Under the pieces are notes generated by a model. The model was not told the DNA's origin. It saw only the letters and a program-made list of their open reading frames with translations, and ran no database searches. A program made the position numbers and the translations under genes. Shown here piece after piece: positions 18,001-27,200 of a DNA stretch of 64,000 nt (positions within the stretch are counted from its first letter, which is position 1; every line of letters starts with the position of its first letter). Origin of the DNA: Acidobacteriota bacterium (GTDB lineage: Bacteria; Acidobacteriota; Blastocatellia; RBC074); contig JADJLO010000021.1 of NCBI GenBank assembly GCA_016710075.1, positions 105,642 through 169,641 on the forward strand, in the 5' to 3' direction.

Positions 18001-19576
18001 GTTCGTAGAATTTGACCGCCAGTCGCGGCGCTGAAAACAGCTCGGCGACGGCCTTCTGATAATCGACATTGCCGGTCACGGCCGCAAGCGATGCATCAGT
18101 AAGCAACGTCGTCTTCTGAGCCGCAGTCATAACTCCGGTGAACCGCAGGTTCTGCCCAGTGTATTTGATGGGCATGCCCACAGGGAACGTCACTGCAGGC
18201 AGGCCCGGCGCCGCAGCTTCAACCGTTAAGTCGCCGCGCAGAGTTCCGAGAAAGAAATTCACCCCCGCATCGTCCCGGTTGAGCTTTTGTAAAAGCCCTG
18301 TGAGAAGTGCTGTCAGGCGCTCTTCGTCGGTCGGCGTGGAAAGGAAATCGTACTGAGTCGGATCGAACTCGCTTTTTATGGTCTGCAGCTCTTTTCTGAG
18401 GTTGAATAGAAACCTGGCGGCATCCGGTTCCTTGACGGCTGCTTTGGTGTTGCGATCCGCCGCGAGCAGCCAGTTAAGTTCGTCAATTGTGAAACCGCAG
18501 TTCTTGAGGCCTGCCGCCTTATCCAGAAAATCGAGAGCATCCTGCGGGCTGCCAAATGCGTTCAGATCCTGATCGATGGTCTTCAACAGGATCACCCAAT
18601 CCTCGGCTTTGAACTTCAGTGTCTTCGCCAGCCACGCGTGTCTCCAAAGGAATGAAAGATTGGCGAGATTCAGATCATTATTGATATAAGGCAGGTCATC
18701 AGAAGCCTTTGTTAATTTCTGAAAGATGAGCAGATCCGCCTCGCGCACTCCAAGGGCCGCCTGAACTACTGCAAGGTGAGCGGTGATCGTGGCGCCGGCC
18801 GCCAGTTCGCCGGTGCCCGGGTCGAGTTGAAACGCCGGATCGAGCGGGTTGATCAGCCTCTTGTTCAAAAACAGCTTCTGGTAAAACGCGTCTTCTCTCT
18901 TTTCGTGGAGCCTGGTGAATCGGGTTTCAATGTTGAGATTGCCAAGCAGCGCGCAAGTCTGCTCCACGGTGACTTTGTTGCCGAGCCGCTTTTTCAACTC
19001 GTTGAATTTCATCAGCTTGATGAGAAACGCTTCGTCAAGACTGCTGTTTCCAATCTTTTTATGGCGAATGACGAGGTCGAGTTCCCACATCTTCCAGCCG
19101 TTCAATTTTCGCCACAGGCGGAGGAAGCGATGAATGCGGTCGAACTTCGTTGCGTCCAGTATCTGGATGACCTTTTTATCGGTATCGCAAGAATTGTCGA
19201 GGTGATTGATTGCGATATCGCCCGCCGGGTTGATGAATTTCAGATCGAGCAGCGCCAGCAGGTCATTGTATTCAAGACCGGTTTTCTGAAGGAAGTTTTT
19301 GACATTGCCGACAGTGTTTAGCCACGCAGCATTGCCTGTTTCACCCCAGACCGCCTGCTGGCCCGCGACTGTCGCATCGGCGACCAGGATCAGGCGCTTC
19401 TCGTCATGGGCGGCGGCCGGGTTGACGCTGATGCCAAAATATTCGGCAGCGATTTCACCATCCGATGGATTGTTGGGAGCGGCTGCGCCATGCATCGTGC
19501 GCATCAGATCCCAGCGCTGAAGGTTGGTTTTTTGAATGGCGGCTCGAACCTCTTCGGCGAACAGATCGAACGGCAA
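12005..19576 (-). CDS. Tc toxin subunit A (TcA), central and C-terminal part
   Basis: This is the larger part of one TcA gene that begins at 22152. It carries the shell and channel regions of the pentameric Tc pore. A neuraminidase-like region is marked by YRQWTPWEKVEIDIQGDYL (near 16310). Long helical segments of the translocation channel follow, with a glycine/alanine-rich hydrophobic hairpin (GVAVGYALAGGLKLIPNFIV, near 13700) that should form the membrane-inserting tip. The C-terminal 350 residues match the TcB-binding domain (DLDYPGHYFRRIKSVSLTLP). TcA binds the target cell and forms the syringe-like channel through which the TcC cargo passes. Coding sense starts at about 19708 in this frame, at the break described for the N-terminal part. 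With that part it totals about 3,380 residues, longer than the roughly 2,500 of Photorhabdus TcdA1. Confidence 0.9.
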   Translation of the reverse strand: MPFDLFAEEVRAAIQKTNLQRWDLMRTMHGAAAPNNPSDGEIAAEYFGISVNPAAAHDEKRLILVADATVAGQQAVWGETGNAAWLNTVGNVKNFLQKTGLEYNDLLALLDLKFINPAGDIAINHLDNSCDTDKKVIQILDATKFDRIHRFLRLWRKLNGWKMWELDLVIRHKKIGNSSLDEAFLIKLMKFNELKKRLGNKVTVEQTCALLGNLNIETRFTRLHEKREDAFYQKLFLNKRLINPLDPAFQLDPGTGELAAGATITAHLAVVQAALGVREADLLIFQKLTKASDDLPYINNDLNLANLSFLWRHAWLAKTLKFKAEDWVILLKTIDQDLNAFGSPQDALDFLDKAAGLKNCGFTIDELNWLLAADRNTKAAVKEPDAARFLFNLRKELQTIKSEFDPTQYDFLSTPTDEERLTALLTGLLQKLNRDDAGVNFFLGTLRGDLTVEAAAPGLPAVTFPVGMPIKYTGQNLRFTGVMTAAQKTTLLTDASLAAVTGNVDYQKAVAELFSAPRLAVKFYEPVFTTQLETLPPSIDFKAQLSADLAAKITYDAEQRMLQCRGILSLDDQKNLNALSPDPVWQNAVSILAAQPQTIVAPDERIWLTDTDLDTSIPANNTLAKRLANGANKALGYLSKTISQNSVVEQCSEKLGLSAALSREMLTGFVLVPPDNILEFFTGTFSSTNGAVDYTGFKDAFDTWYWLNRVAAILKKWKVSLDEFESLIVLQTPAKLLDFKSLPLDSAAPVATLPEFLRTKLLLKLRDTLPETGITLLEVLEKIDDAAYATKADFAADVELINEDWSAADVEKIIGLIDLAYPADYLLAESWERLRRVFYFLDNLNAGADTAALFAAATMTEGNAKTLKELLRSKFGAETWLSLCAEIQDALRERKRDALAAYLLTQPMPADAPSGKWENTNDLYAYYLLDVEMSSCQLTSRLVQGSGSIQLFVQRCFMGLEPDVAVIDSGDKADTAWRWWKWMRKYRVWEANRKVFLWPENWIEPELKKDRSQFFKDLENELTQNEVNQYTVETAFLNYLEKLEGVAQLEIAGFYQEDDGDETIIHTFGRTTGAEPHLYYYRRYDYRQWTPWEKVEIDIQGDYLIPAVVNKRLFLFWPVFTEVPDEEGNNSVSTPDTNQLNVKLEKAKKKLRLQMAVSEYRQGKWTPKRVSKDIRESSSYDVEIIRKHYRFFPIDRSEIDGRFGIKFDGNSSGGSQSSPTNVAYLSGSFEIAGCKGVPELGSIPGYFRPAVRPELISTGDKTTFLKWVELESHNIPTENDFTLENLQYFQSGYANPVTLLEQTPWIFKMTPPWHLSYLDKLWLDGLLALPTNFGSDRSPTAGSWLPFFYNDRKRTFFVLPSPFTLKTKDLPPGLWNGPRIYYPEVKAAFRALELYIEGLVQTWLDKVDLSKLTAAERAAAEQFLSSQFAEMPLPPYTDDQLKDLIKRWYMRFYHFFLGAWGLFFYQFRQFHFKNYYHPFVCDFAKLVYNPLKGIPALMSRETQLKDSGFSFRQSYKPTLGVVEPLNENSYPKEVVDFTPDGAYSPYNWELFFHAPLLIANSLSRNQRFEEAREWYHFMFNPLGLESSTPGGSPMSKYWITKPFYETTDKQYIQQRIENILLMLAGDTSVPGYSPDAKTELEKQVLDWRRNPFEPHRIANYRTVAYQKTVVMKYLDNLIAWGDNLFRQDSMESINEATQLYILAAEILGPRPRKVPPRVKPPIDSFNELEDQLDKFSNALVEVENLVPVMPGNKQNGEDSAPLPMLYFCIPRNDKMLGYWDTVADRLYKIRHCMNIEGVVRQLALFEPPIDPGALVKAVAGGVDIGAALADLNAPLPLYRFSTLLQKANEVCSDVKALGGALLTALEKKDAEAIGLLRQDQEIRLLNAVKELRKQQIDEAKENLTGIKRTREMTEIRKKYYESREFMNAGETVAIALNTASTVIDTGVAVGYALAGGLKLIPNFIVGASGFGGSPHAVVDTGGASFGSSAEDLVKTLESISRSLDKMASIAGTLGSYHRRQDDWDFQKDLAVKELTQIDSQIASAELRIAMAEKELENHIIQIENAKATEEFMRSKYTNEELYQWQIGQISGVYFQSYKLAFDLAKRAERSFRFELGLQDSSYINFGYWDSLKKGLLSGEKLQYDLRRLESAHIEQNRREFEMTKHISVALLDPLALIKLRETGRCFLNLPEEIFDLDYPGHYFRRIKSVSLTLPCVAGPYTTISCTLRLLKNGIRINTASGDNGYPRNTDDAGLPADDVRFVENNIPVKAIAASSAQNDSGMFELNFRDERYLPFEGAGAISQWSLELFNDLPSNNPDFGKPLRQFDFSTISDAILHVKYTAREDAGPFKNGAVNNLREYFGEEDSTHSMRLINLRQEFPTQWHRFLHPAKPADGNVFEIEISPDLFTARDQGKTIKINVITLLARCTDGGNYKVVMSPPLPVPPPPLSDTMTMATLPEYGGLHFNQKDVSSAPIEIAPTDAPVIWPLKMTRPGGGNLQEDPDKKVMEVEDLLLVLGYEWELT

Positions 19577-22152
19577 CGCGAGCGGGTAGATTGCTGCCCG
19601 CAGTTTTTCATAAGCTTTCTCGTTGATGTATTGCGGATATGCGCGCAGCTCATCGGCGCGTGCCTTGGTGTTTCGCAGGACTTCGACGAAATAATTTGTC
19701 GCCGGCGCTTTTTCTTCAGCAGGTAGGTCGCATTCTCACCGTGAGCAACCCATTTATCCTCGCTGCCGACCTGAGTCAAGCTGAAATCGGCGCTGAGTTC
19801 GATCTTTGCCGCGGCAAGAACCGTCGCAACTTTGGTTTTTGCCGTCGCCGTATCGGCAGGCATCGCTGCAAATCCGGCGAGTTGGACGTCCTTCTCCCCA
19901 TCGGCAATCACATCTTCCAGCACCTCACAGACGACGTCGATGTATGGCAATGGCGTCAGTGCATTGTCGCAGTTGAGTTCGATGTAGCCCAGATCCGGGC
20001 GCCGATTGAAGAGAATGTCTTTGACGCTGTGTGCGGGATTGGCGGCTTTACGCTCTTTGAGAAACATCAACAGATCGGCAAAATATGCCGCGGGGCTGAG
20101 CACCGAGCGGCAATGTTCGCATTCGCACAGATCGCCGGTTTGAAACAGATTGTTCCAGTTCGGGAATTTTGAGACGTCTTCATTGCCGTTTTGCAGAGCC
20201 AGCGGCAGGCCGTCCGCTTCGAGCGCTTTGAGATCGGTGACTATCGTCAACGCCGCGGCATGAGTGTCGGCGGCCTTGTTCCAGGCCTGACTGGCGCTTT
20301 CGGCCGTGAATCCCCGCTGCCCGGCATATTTTCTGACAAACTCGCTTTTACCCATTCGATAAATCTTCTGCGCGGAATGAAGATCATCGGCCAGCAGGGC
20401 ATCCGTTGCCTCGAAAGTCGGCGCCAGCTTGAATACGCGCTGCACGGCTTTGAGTTCGAGTCTGAAGCCCTCGTCACGGGCGAGTCTCTCGGATCTACCC
20501 CGGACGTTGCCGCTTAAAAACTGATCGACGGGCGTGTTGAGCAGCTCGAAGCTTTCGTGTTCCCCGAGAAAACCGTTGATCGCTTCGGCGTGGCGCAGAC
20601 CGCGTGCGCCGCCATTCTTCAATGCTCGCTCCAGACCGCCTGAGAAAGCGGCCGTCGGAAACGCCTCACGAAACTGGCGTTCGAGAGTTTTCCCGTAAAA
20701 TTCCGCTTCGGGCAAATTTACCTGTCCTGCGGGGGCGCTCACTTCGACCGGCAGTTTGATTTCGCCGGCGGCGTGCTTTGACCTGACCAGCTCGACAAAC
20801 TCACTCTCGCTCTTTTTGGCGAGCAGGCGAATGTTTTCGGGCTGACGGATTCCGAATCCATCTTTAAGCATCCTGACCACTGAAAAATCGGCCTGAGTCA
20901 GTTCCTGCAGCCGGAATGATGTATGAAGATCTGCAATCTCCGTTTTATTGAATGACTTGTCTTTTTCGAGGGCATTCAAAAGTTCGGGTGTCAGCCTCTT
21001 CTGTTCGTTGAACAACCGGGCGAATTTCTCCTGCTTCGAGGAGTCCTTTATGCCGGCGCCTTCAAGCGCCTGGCGGACGAATATTGTCCTGCCGGATTCA
21101 CCCACTGTTCTGTTGGCGGCGAAACTCAGGAATGCCTCGACCCAGGCTGCAACCTTTTCGCGAAATGCCGGATTGATCTCGCGGTTGTTGATGCTCCGGG
21201 TCAGCGCACGGTTAACCGCTGTCGAATCGAGCGTCGTCAGGGATTCCAGAATCGAGGCGGATTGATCCTGAAGGCTTTTATCTTCGGCGTATTCGAAGAA
21301 CGATGCTCCCGACAGGGCAAACCAGAATTCGGGTGCAAGCTGATATCTGGCTGAAATCTGCGCCAGCTTGTGAGCCAGCACGAATCGTGCGAGCAGGGCT
21401 TTATCGAATCCGGTTTCACCTGAAAGAAAAGTCAGATCGCGGATTCGCCCGTTTTCCTCAAGATCGGCGACCTTCAGCCCTTCGAGCAGCGGATCGATCA
21501 TCATTTGTATTTGTTCGAACAGCGATGGCGTCTGTCTGGCCTCAACCGGGATGTTAAGATCAACGACCGCCGAGATCGGGGCATTAAACAATACCTCCGA
21601 TGCTACCATCTGCGCTCCGTCGGGCGCAGTGACTTTGACGACGAGATCGGCGCTGCCCTTTTCGCTCTTGCGGAACTGGCGAGAGACATACTTGATCAGG
21701 TAAAGACCTTTTGCATCGGTGGCGGCCTGACCGAGCAACTGCTCGGACCGCAAGTCCCTGTCAAAGGCCGAGACTGTCAATCCGCGGGCAGGGAAGCCAT
21801 TGACGTACCTGACCGTTCCCTTGACTTCGAATTCCTGCTCTGCTTCCGTGGGCTGACCGCCCTGAGAGCCCAGCTCTTCGATAAAACGGTTGAGCGTGGC
21901 AGCCGTGCGCTCATCGACTCCGCCGCTCGGTTCAAGATTGTGCTGCTCCTGAAAAACGGCAACCACTTTGCGCGTCAGGTCTCCAAATGTGGCAGCGGCT
22001 CGCTCCGCTCTCATTCGCTCAACGAACGGCCTTGCTTCGGCCGCCGGCAGTCGAATGACTCCCTTCTCCATCAGAAGAAACCAGCCATCCTGTAAATCGG
22101 CAACGCCGTCGCCGCGCATTCCTGTTCTCAGCGGAAAGATTATCTTGTTCAT
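19504..22152 (-). CDS. Tc toxin subunit A (TcA), N-terminal part
   Basis: The start MNKIIFPLRTG at 22152 is set by AGGAG a few bases upstream; an in-frame upstream ATG at 22191 lacks such support. Residues 1-95 resemble a peptidoglycan-binding-1 fold (VVAVFQEQHNLEPSGGVDER), and residues 110-200 a transthyretin/carboxypeptidase-regulatory beta domain. At about 675-700 the TcA signature ECEHCRSVLSPAAYFADLL marks the VRP1-like region. After GENATYLLKK the frame turns to nonsense. At 19709-19713 the minus strand reads AAG-AAA-AAG, and the -1 frame gives APATNYFVEVLRNTK, running directly into the next part. One extra A in the A5 run repairs the gene. The gene follows TcB-TcC by 55 bases, so they should be co-transcribed. 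Confidence 0.85.
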   Translation of the reverse strand: MNKIIFPLRTGMRGDGVADLQDGWFLLMEKGVIRLPAAEARPFVERMRAERAAATFGDLTRKVVAVFQEQHNLEPSGGVDERTAATLNRFIEELGSQGGQPTEAEQEFEVKGTVRYVNGFPARGLTVSAFDRDLRSEQLLGQAATDAKGLYLIKYVSRQFRKSEKGSADLVVKVTAPDGAQMVASEVLFNAPISAVVDLNIPVEARQTPSLFEQIQMMIDPLLEGLKVADLEENGRIRDLTFLSGETGFDKALLARFVLAHKLAQISARYQLAPEFWFALSGASFFEYAEDKSLQDQSASILESLTTLDSTAVNRALTRSINNREINPAFREKVAAWVEAFLSFAANRTVGESGRTIFVRQALEGAGIKDSSKQEKFARLFNEQKRLTPELLNALEKDKSFNKTEIADLHTSFRLQELTQADFSVVRMLKDGFGIRQPENIRLLAKKSESEFVELVRSKHAAGEIKLPVEVSAPAGQVNLPEAEFYGKTLERQFREAFPTAAFSGGLERALKNGGARGLRHAEAINGFLGEHESFELLNTPVDQFLSGNVRGRSERLARDEGFRLELKAVQRVFKLAPTFEATDALLADDLHSAQKIYRMGKSEFVRKYAGQRGFTAESASQAWNKAADTHAAALTIVTDLKALEADGLPLALQNGNEDVSKFPNWNNLFQTGDLCECEHCRSVLSPAAYFADLLMFLKERKAANPAHSVKDILFNRRPDLGYIELNCDNALTPLPYIDVVCEVLEDVIADGEKDVQLAGFAAMPADTATAKTKVATVLAAAKIELSADFSLTQVGSEDKWVAHGENATYLLKKKRRRQIISSKSCETPRHAPMSCAHIRNTSTRKLMKNCGQQSTRSRCRSICSPKRFEPPFKKPTFSAGI

Positions 22153-22207
22153 TTTATTTCTCCTGGCGGGACCTGCCCGGCCACGTTTCAATTTTCCGTA
22201 CGCTATT

Positions 22208-23242
22208 TTATTTTTTGTCTGGCTTTCCGGTTGGGATGGTCAAACTGAAAAACACGCCACTGCCAAGCGGTGTAAATGTCGGCATTGCTCCCTGTGGGAC
22301 AATGTCCAAAGCTGTTTTGCTCATAAACGGACTGTCTTTCGATGGTGTCGCGCCGACAAAGCCCTGAGCGCCAATCATTAGACGTGTTCCAAAAACCTTC
22401 GGCTCAAGCAAGGCTTCAGCGTTTGCCGTGAACGGCGGTTTGCCGGCATCGGGACTGGTCTTGTATGTCCCCGTAACGCCGAACTTGAACGGCACGCCGC
22501 CAATCGGCGTCTTGACGCCGAGTTTCCCTGTGATTGTCGTCTTGCCCTCATCCGATTCGCCGCTTGCCGAAATGGAATACTTGACATCGGTGCGCGGCGT
22601 GTAATCAAAACCCAGCCCCAGTTTTTCGTAGTTGGTGCCGAACCTGCTGTCAAAATTGAGCTTCAGCTTGTCGGTCATGAAAGGCATCGTTTGCTGGTAG
22701 CCGAACCGCTCCTTGCCGGCCTTGTTTTCATAGCTGATATCGAATTTAGCTTTGTCGTCAAACATTGCGTCCGACGCCAGGCCCAATGCTCCGGACAAAG
22801 CGGCAAAACCGATCTGTCTTGTCTGCACTTCACCGGCGATCGGCACATCCAGTTTTTTATCTTCAATCGTGAAGTAGGTGAGAAGAGCGACCGTCGGGAC
22901 CAGCACGGCAGCGCCGCCAAGGATGACCCCGGCCTTATTATTTTCCCAATCCTTCTTGAAGCCGGTTTTTAACTTAGCCAGCTCGGGATCGAGCACGAGT
23001 TTCTTCAGGCCTTTGAGTTCGGGAGAATCCTTGGCCTGTTTCCAGAGCTCCTTGCCGACCTTTTCGGAATCCTTGCCGACCTGATCCCCGGTCGATTGAT
23101 AGGCCGGTTTACCTTTATCATCGGTTGTTGCCGTGAAAGACGTTCCGTCGGTTCCCAGGGGATCGCGAAGTATCACCGGGTTGCACGAAACATAACGATA
23201 GAGATTGTTCCCATCGCCGATGCCCGCCGGGTCTGCAAGGCG
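22208..23242 (-). CDS. TcB-TcC fusion, C-terminal end with unrecognised cargo
   Basis: This is the last part of the TcB-TcC gene, read in a frame different from the preceding part. It opens with the end of the Rhs core (LADPAGIGDGNNLYRYV, then NPVILRDPLG), where Rhs/TcC proteins cut themselves. The remaining 310 or so residues are the hypervariable cargo that the TcB-TcC shell would hold. It has a Lys/Glu-rich helical start, one hydrophobic segment (GVILGGAAVLVPTVALLTYF) and then a long stretch of alternating strands (KYSISASGESDEGKTTITG). No known toxin family or catalytic motif is recognised; the pattern suggests a membrane-acting or barrel-like protein, which is inference only. The stop is followed 55 bases later by TcA. 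Confidence 0.7.
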   Translation of the reverse strand, partial: RLADPAGIGDGNNLYRYVSCNPVILRDPLGTDGTSFTATTDDKGKPAYQSTGDQVGKDSEKVGKELWKQAKDSPELKGLKKLVLDPELAKLKTGFKKDWENNKAGVILGGAAVLVPTVALLTYFTIEDKKLDVPIAGEVQTRQIGFAALSGALGLASDAMFDDKAKFDISYENKAGKERFGYQQTMPFMTDKLKLNFDSRFGTNYEKLGLGFDYTPRTDVKYSISASGESDEGKTTITGKLGVKTPIGGVPFKFGVTGTYKTSPDAGKPPFTANAEALLEPKVFGTRLMIGAQGFVGATPSKDSPFMSKTALDIVPQGAMPTFTPLGSGVFFSLTIPTGKPDKK

Positions 23243-24224
23243 CCTCGGTCTGGCTGCGCCCGGCCTGATATGTCGTGCTGCCGTATGGGTAGTACTCCTC
23301 GTAGGAGATGATCCGGGCCTGATCGTCGAGTTCGAGGGTGGCCGAGCCCGGATGGTTGCCGTGCTGGTAGCGGATGAGCTGTTGAGTCGCAGGCTGATCC
23401 GTCCGCGTCTCGACCAGCGCGATCCGTTGCTTGTCGTCCATGATGTGCAGCGTCTCGCGCTCAAGTGTGACGGTATTTCCGTCTCCGCCATATTCGCGGT
23501 AAATCTCGAAACCGTTGAGGTAGATGCGTTCTTTCCTGCGCGTGGGAGTCTGCCCTGTGGCTGCTTGCCGATCGGTCACCTTGCGCACTCGCCGGCCGCC
23601 GGCGTCGTAGGCATACCATGTCGTCTCGGGTGTGCCGCCGTTGTTGACCAACTGCTGTGACGTGGCCTGAAGCTGGTCGCGGAAATTCCACTGCATCAGC
23701 GGCAGGTGCGCCATTTTGACCATATTGCCGTGGGCATCGTATTCGTATTGCTCCGGATGAACCGGCAGAGGTGCATAATGCGCAGCGCAGGGGCTGTCTG
23801 GATTGAGCGGATTTGATGGCTGACCCGTGCTCAGCAGGCGGTTGCTGTCGCCGGCATACTGATAACAACGCTTCCAGCCCGGATTGGCCGGATCGCTGCC
23901 GCGATGCTGCATCGCCAGGATGTTTCCAACCGCGTCGTAAAAATATCGCTCAAGATAAATTCCCATCGCGTTTCCATCACCAGGATGATCGAGATGTGTG
24001 TGGAATCCATTGAACGCGTCGGGTGAAGCCGGCGAATTTAAATTCGGCCCGGTCTGGCCTAGATGTTCCCGGCCCGTGGCCTCTATCAGCCGGTAGATGG
24101 CGTCGTAGGTATAATCGGCGCTCGGCTCGACACGGCGGTTGCGGTAATAGACTGTCTGCTGGGCATCATCGCGAATGTGCGTGATGTTTCCTGCCGGATC
24201 GTAAGTGTACTGAAGGTTCTGCAC
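23118..24224 (-). CDS. TcB-TcC fusion, RHS/TcC portion
   Basis: This frame carries the TcC-side RHS repeats of the toxin shell: NLQYTYDPAGNITHIRDDA, DYTYDAIYRLIEATG and the later RYQHGNHPGSATLELD followed by YEEYYPYGSTTYQAGRSQTE. These build the spiral beta-shell that encloses the cargo. Homology begins upstream at the C/G run 24247-24250 and stops near 23243. After SQTEA an Rhs protein should read about 35 more residues with the Y-x-G-K-E-R-D and GRW motifs, but here the sequence jumps at once to LADPAG in another frame. The last 40 residues of this frame are therefore out of register. Confidence 0.75.
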   Translation of the reverse strand: MQNLQYTYDPAGNITHIRDDAQQTVYYRNRRVEPSADYTYDAIYRLIEATGREHLGQTGPNLNSPASPDAFNGFHTHLDHPGDGNAMGIYLERYFYDAVGNILAMQHRGSDPANPGWKRCYQYAGDSNRLLSTGQPSNPLNPDSPCAAHYAPLPVHPEQYEYDAHGNMVKMAHLPLMQWNFRDQLQATSQQLVNNGGTPETTWYAYDAGGRRVRKVTDRQAATGQTPTRRKERIYLNGFEIYREYGGDGNTVTLERETLHIMDDKQRIALVETRTDQPATQQLIRYQHGNHPGSATLELDDQARIISYEEYYPYGSTTYQAGRSQTEAPCRPGGHRRWEQSLSLCFVQPGDTSRSPGNRRNVFHGNNR

Positions 24225-27200
24225 CTGACAGCCCGGCCAGCCTGCAGGGGCGGCTGCGGACAGTCATCGGGGAAATCTGCCGCCTTTCGCTGTGTCGTCA
24301 TTCGAACGATGCGAAACGTCTGCCGATCGTATTCGTAATTCGTCCTGACTTCATTGCCGTAATCAATCAGCGTGCGCTGCCCCTTTGAATCGTAATCGAT
24401 GTCAACCACAAACGGAGTCCAGACGGGCTGGCCATTGGACTGTGCTCCGCGCAGATTGGCATCCACCCGCTCCAGCAGGTTTGCTTCGTTATAAGCCGGC
24501 TGGATGACGCTGTTATCCGGCGCAGTCAACTCCACTGGACGATTGAGTGCGTCATACTTTGTGCGACTGGTGTAGGTTTGAGCTTCAAGCGGCGCGGCCG
24601 CAGACCAGTCGAGAATCTGCTTATATTCCTGTGCAACCCGGCGACTGGTGACCAGCAGATTTCCTTTAAAATCGTAATTGTCGCTGATGACTGTGCCGGC
24701 CTGATCGAAGATCTGAACCACTTTCCCGCGCTTGTTGCCGGTTTCGGGATTTGGCAGGGTCTCGCCATAGACGGTGCGAACCACCAGCACTTCAGGCCCC
24801 GGACCATCTTTTATGTAAGACTCCACGGGTCTTCGTAATTGATCGCAGACGGTTCGAAACCGGTGGTCGCGGCTGTCCCAGGAATAGAGGGGCTTGCCCG
24901 CCGCATCGTTGAGCGTCCAGCGCTCCCCGGCATCCTTTCCCGTCTGATGTATGCGGTTGCCGAGAATGTCGTATGCGTAGCGCATGACGGAATGATCCCT
25001 GGCATCGATGACTTCGCGCAGATTGCCTTCGATGTCGTAGAGCATGCGTGTGATGTGGAAATCCTCTGTTGGCGGGTCGGCCGGAGGCGTATCGCTTCGC
25101 TTGAATTTGTTATGCGCGACGGCGAGAAAGCTGCGTCCCAGCGAGTCGAAATGAACGATCGACGGAGTGCCCGCATGAATTGCCGCCTTGAGCGCCGCCT
25201 CTTTTTCAAACTGTCCGAGCGCGCCCGCCTGTCGTTGCTGGTGCCACGATGGCAGGTATTCACCATCCTGCAGGCGTTTGAAATCATTGCCCGCGTCGGG
25301 ATCAGTCTTTGGATCGGCCACCATCACCGTATCGTTAACATCCCAGTTCGCCTGACGCCACGGATCGAAGACGACCTTCTCCCACGTATGATTCGGATGA
25401 AGTATGCCGGCCACGCGTTCAAGCGGGTCATAGAAGAGCACCTTGCTGACGCCGATGCGGACATCGAACTCGAAGTTGTGACTGTCGGTGAAGAAAGGCT
25501 CGAATTTGCGAACCGGTTTGCCCTTGTTGTTGAAGACCGCCCATCCGCTGCCCAGCCAGCGCGGGCTGACGTCGCTTGCCGTCATCACCGGCTGACCATC
25601 GACCGTGATGATGCGGCCCGTCACCGGATCGCGCTTTGGACAGGGGCCGGCCTCGGCCTGTATCTTTCTTTGAACCTCGCGCCCAAAACCGTCGGAGTAT
25701 GAAAAACTGACCTGGATTTTCAATCCACCAACCGGCGCCGGTTCGCTGTCGTGAGTCTCCCGCGCAAGCATGACCGCAAAATCAGGCTGCTTGCGCTCAG
25801 GATCGGGCTCGCGCCAGTATCGCGTCAGATCGTAAATAAAGCGGCTTGTCGCCCTGTCCAGCAGTGTGGCGGCAAAAGGCCCCTTCGGATCGGCAAGGAA
25901 CTGATCGATCTCACCTTGCGTCAGATCGGCTTTGAAATTTGCCGTCAACCGATCGCCGGGAACAGGATTGTCTTCGGGCTTTCCCATCAACGCCGTGCCG
26001 ACAACCATTCCCATCGCATCGTAAACCACGGCTGACCGGTTGCGGTTCTGATCCATCATCAGCGCCGGCTGCAGTACCCTGTAGTCCTGGCCTCTTTTGA
26101 GGAGCGGCTTTGTCGGATCGACGTTGCGCTCACCGGCCGTCATGCGGTTGCCAAGGGCGTCGATGGTCTCTTCCAGCAGAAGATCGTAGGTGTCATACCG
26201 GACGAATGTTTCGGTGCTTTTCCCATTGCTATGAAACGGATCGCGATAACGTCGCGGTATGAAGAAATGCGCCCGGGCGTAGTTCAATTCCTGGGGCGCT
26301 GTATCAGTCGCGCCGGGAGAATAGAAGACCCGGCCCGACGGAATCCACCAGTTTGCATCTCCCTCGCTGTGAACATAACGCCCATCGTCTGAAACCATCG
26401 CATTGGTTGCGCGCCCGCCATAGACCCCAGTAATCAAGCCCGGCGTGAAAGCCAGCCTGTGGCTCTCATAAAGCAGCGCAAGCGATTCCATCTGACCGAG
26501 CGGCAACGGCCCCGACAGATCGTTCCGGCGATAAATGCTGCGCTTCCCGTCGATCACCCGCTTCTGTTTCTTCCCAACTGTCGGACTCTGTTCATAATCG
26601 ATCGGTGTTGCAGTCGCTGCCGCACTTACTACTTCGTCAAAAGTGAAACGGTCGTGACCTGAAAGCAGTGCCAGGCCTGTCAATTCGTATGAGCGCGTCT
26701 CACACAGCAGCGGCGTGCGATAATCGCCCGTGGAATCAAGTATTCCCGTGAAATCGTTTTCGGTGGTCGTAATCAGCAGCGTGCTCTGCCTTGCCTGATC
26801 GGCCGGATCAAGAGCCGGATCGTTCTGGCTGCGCCCGTAACTGATTGCCGCGCTTTTCAGGACATTGCCGAACCCGTCAACCTCAAGCGTCAGCGCATGC
26901 GCAACTCGCGGATCATCCGGGTTTCGCTCGCAGTGGTAAGTGATCGATTCATGATCGTGCGTGAAGAAGACCGCCCTGCGGTTCTCCCCCCGCGGCTGGA
27001 TCCGCCTGACGGTGAAGTTCTGCTCCGTGACAGTGAATGGATGTTCCGCCTCAGCCGTGCCGTCAATCGCATAGATCTCTTCGCGCAGCATCGTTCCTTT
27101 GAGCGCCCGGCTCGCTTCGCGCTCTTCCTCCGCACTCAAATCCATTTCGAAAAAAGTGTCCGTAAGCAACGACTCGGTAAACTCCGCCAATGCCGTTTCA

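Noticed and set aside
24839..25702. Long plus-strand frame of 287 codons inside the toxin region
   Set aside because: It is antisense to well-supported TcB-TcC coding sequence and has an arginine/valine-rich shadow composition.
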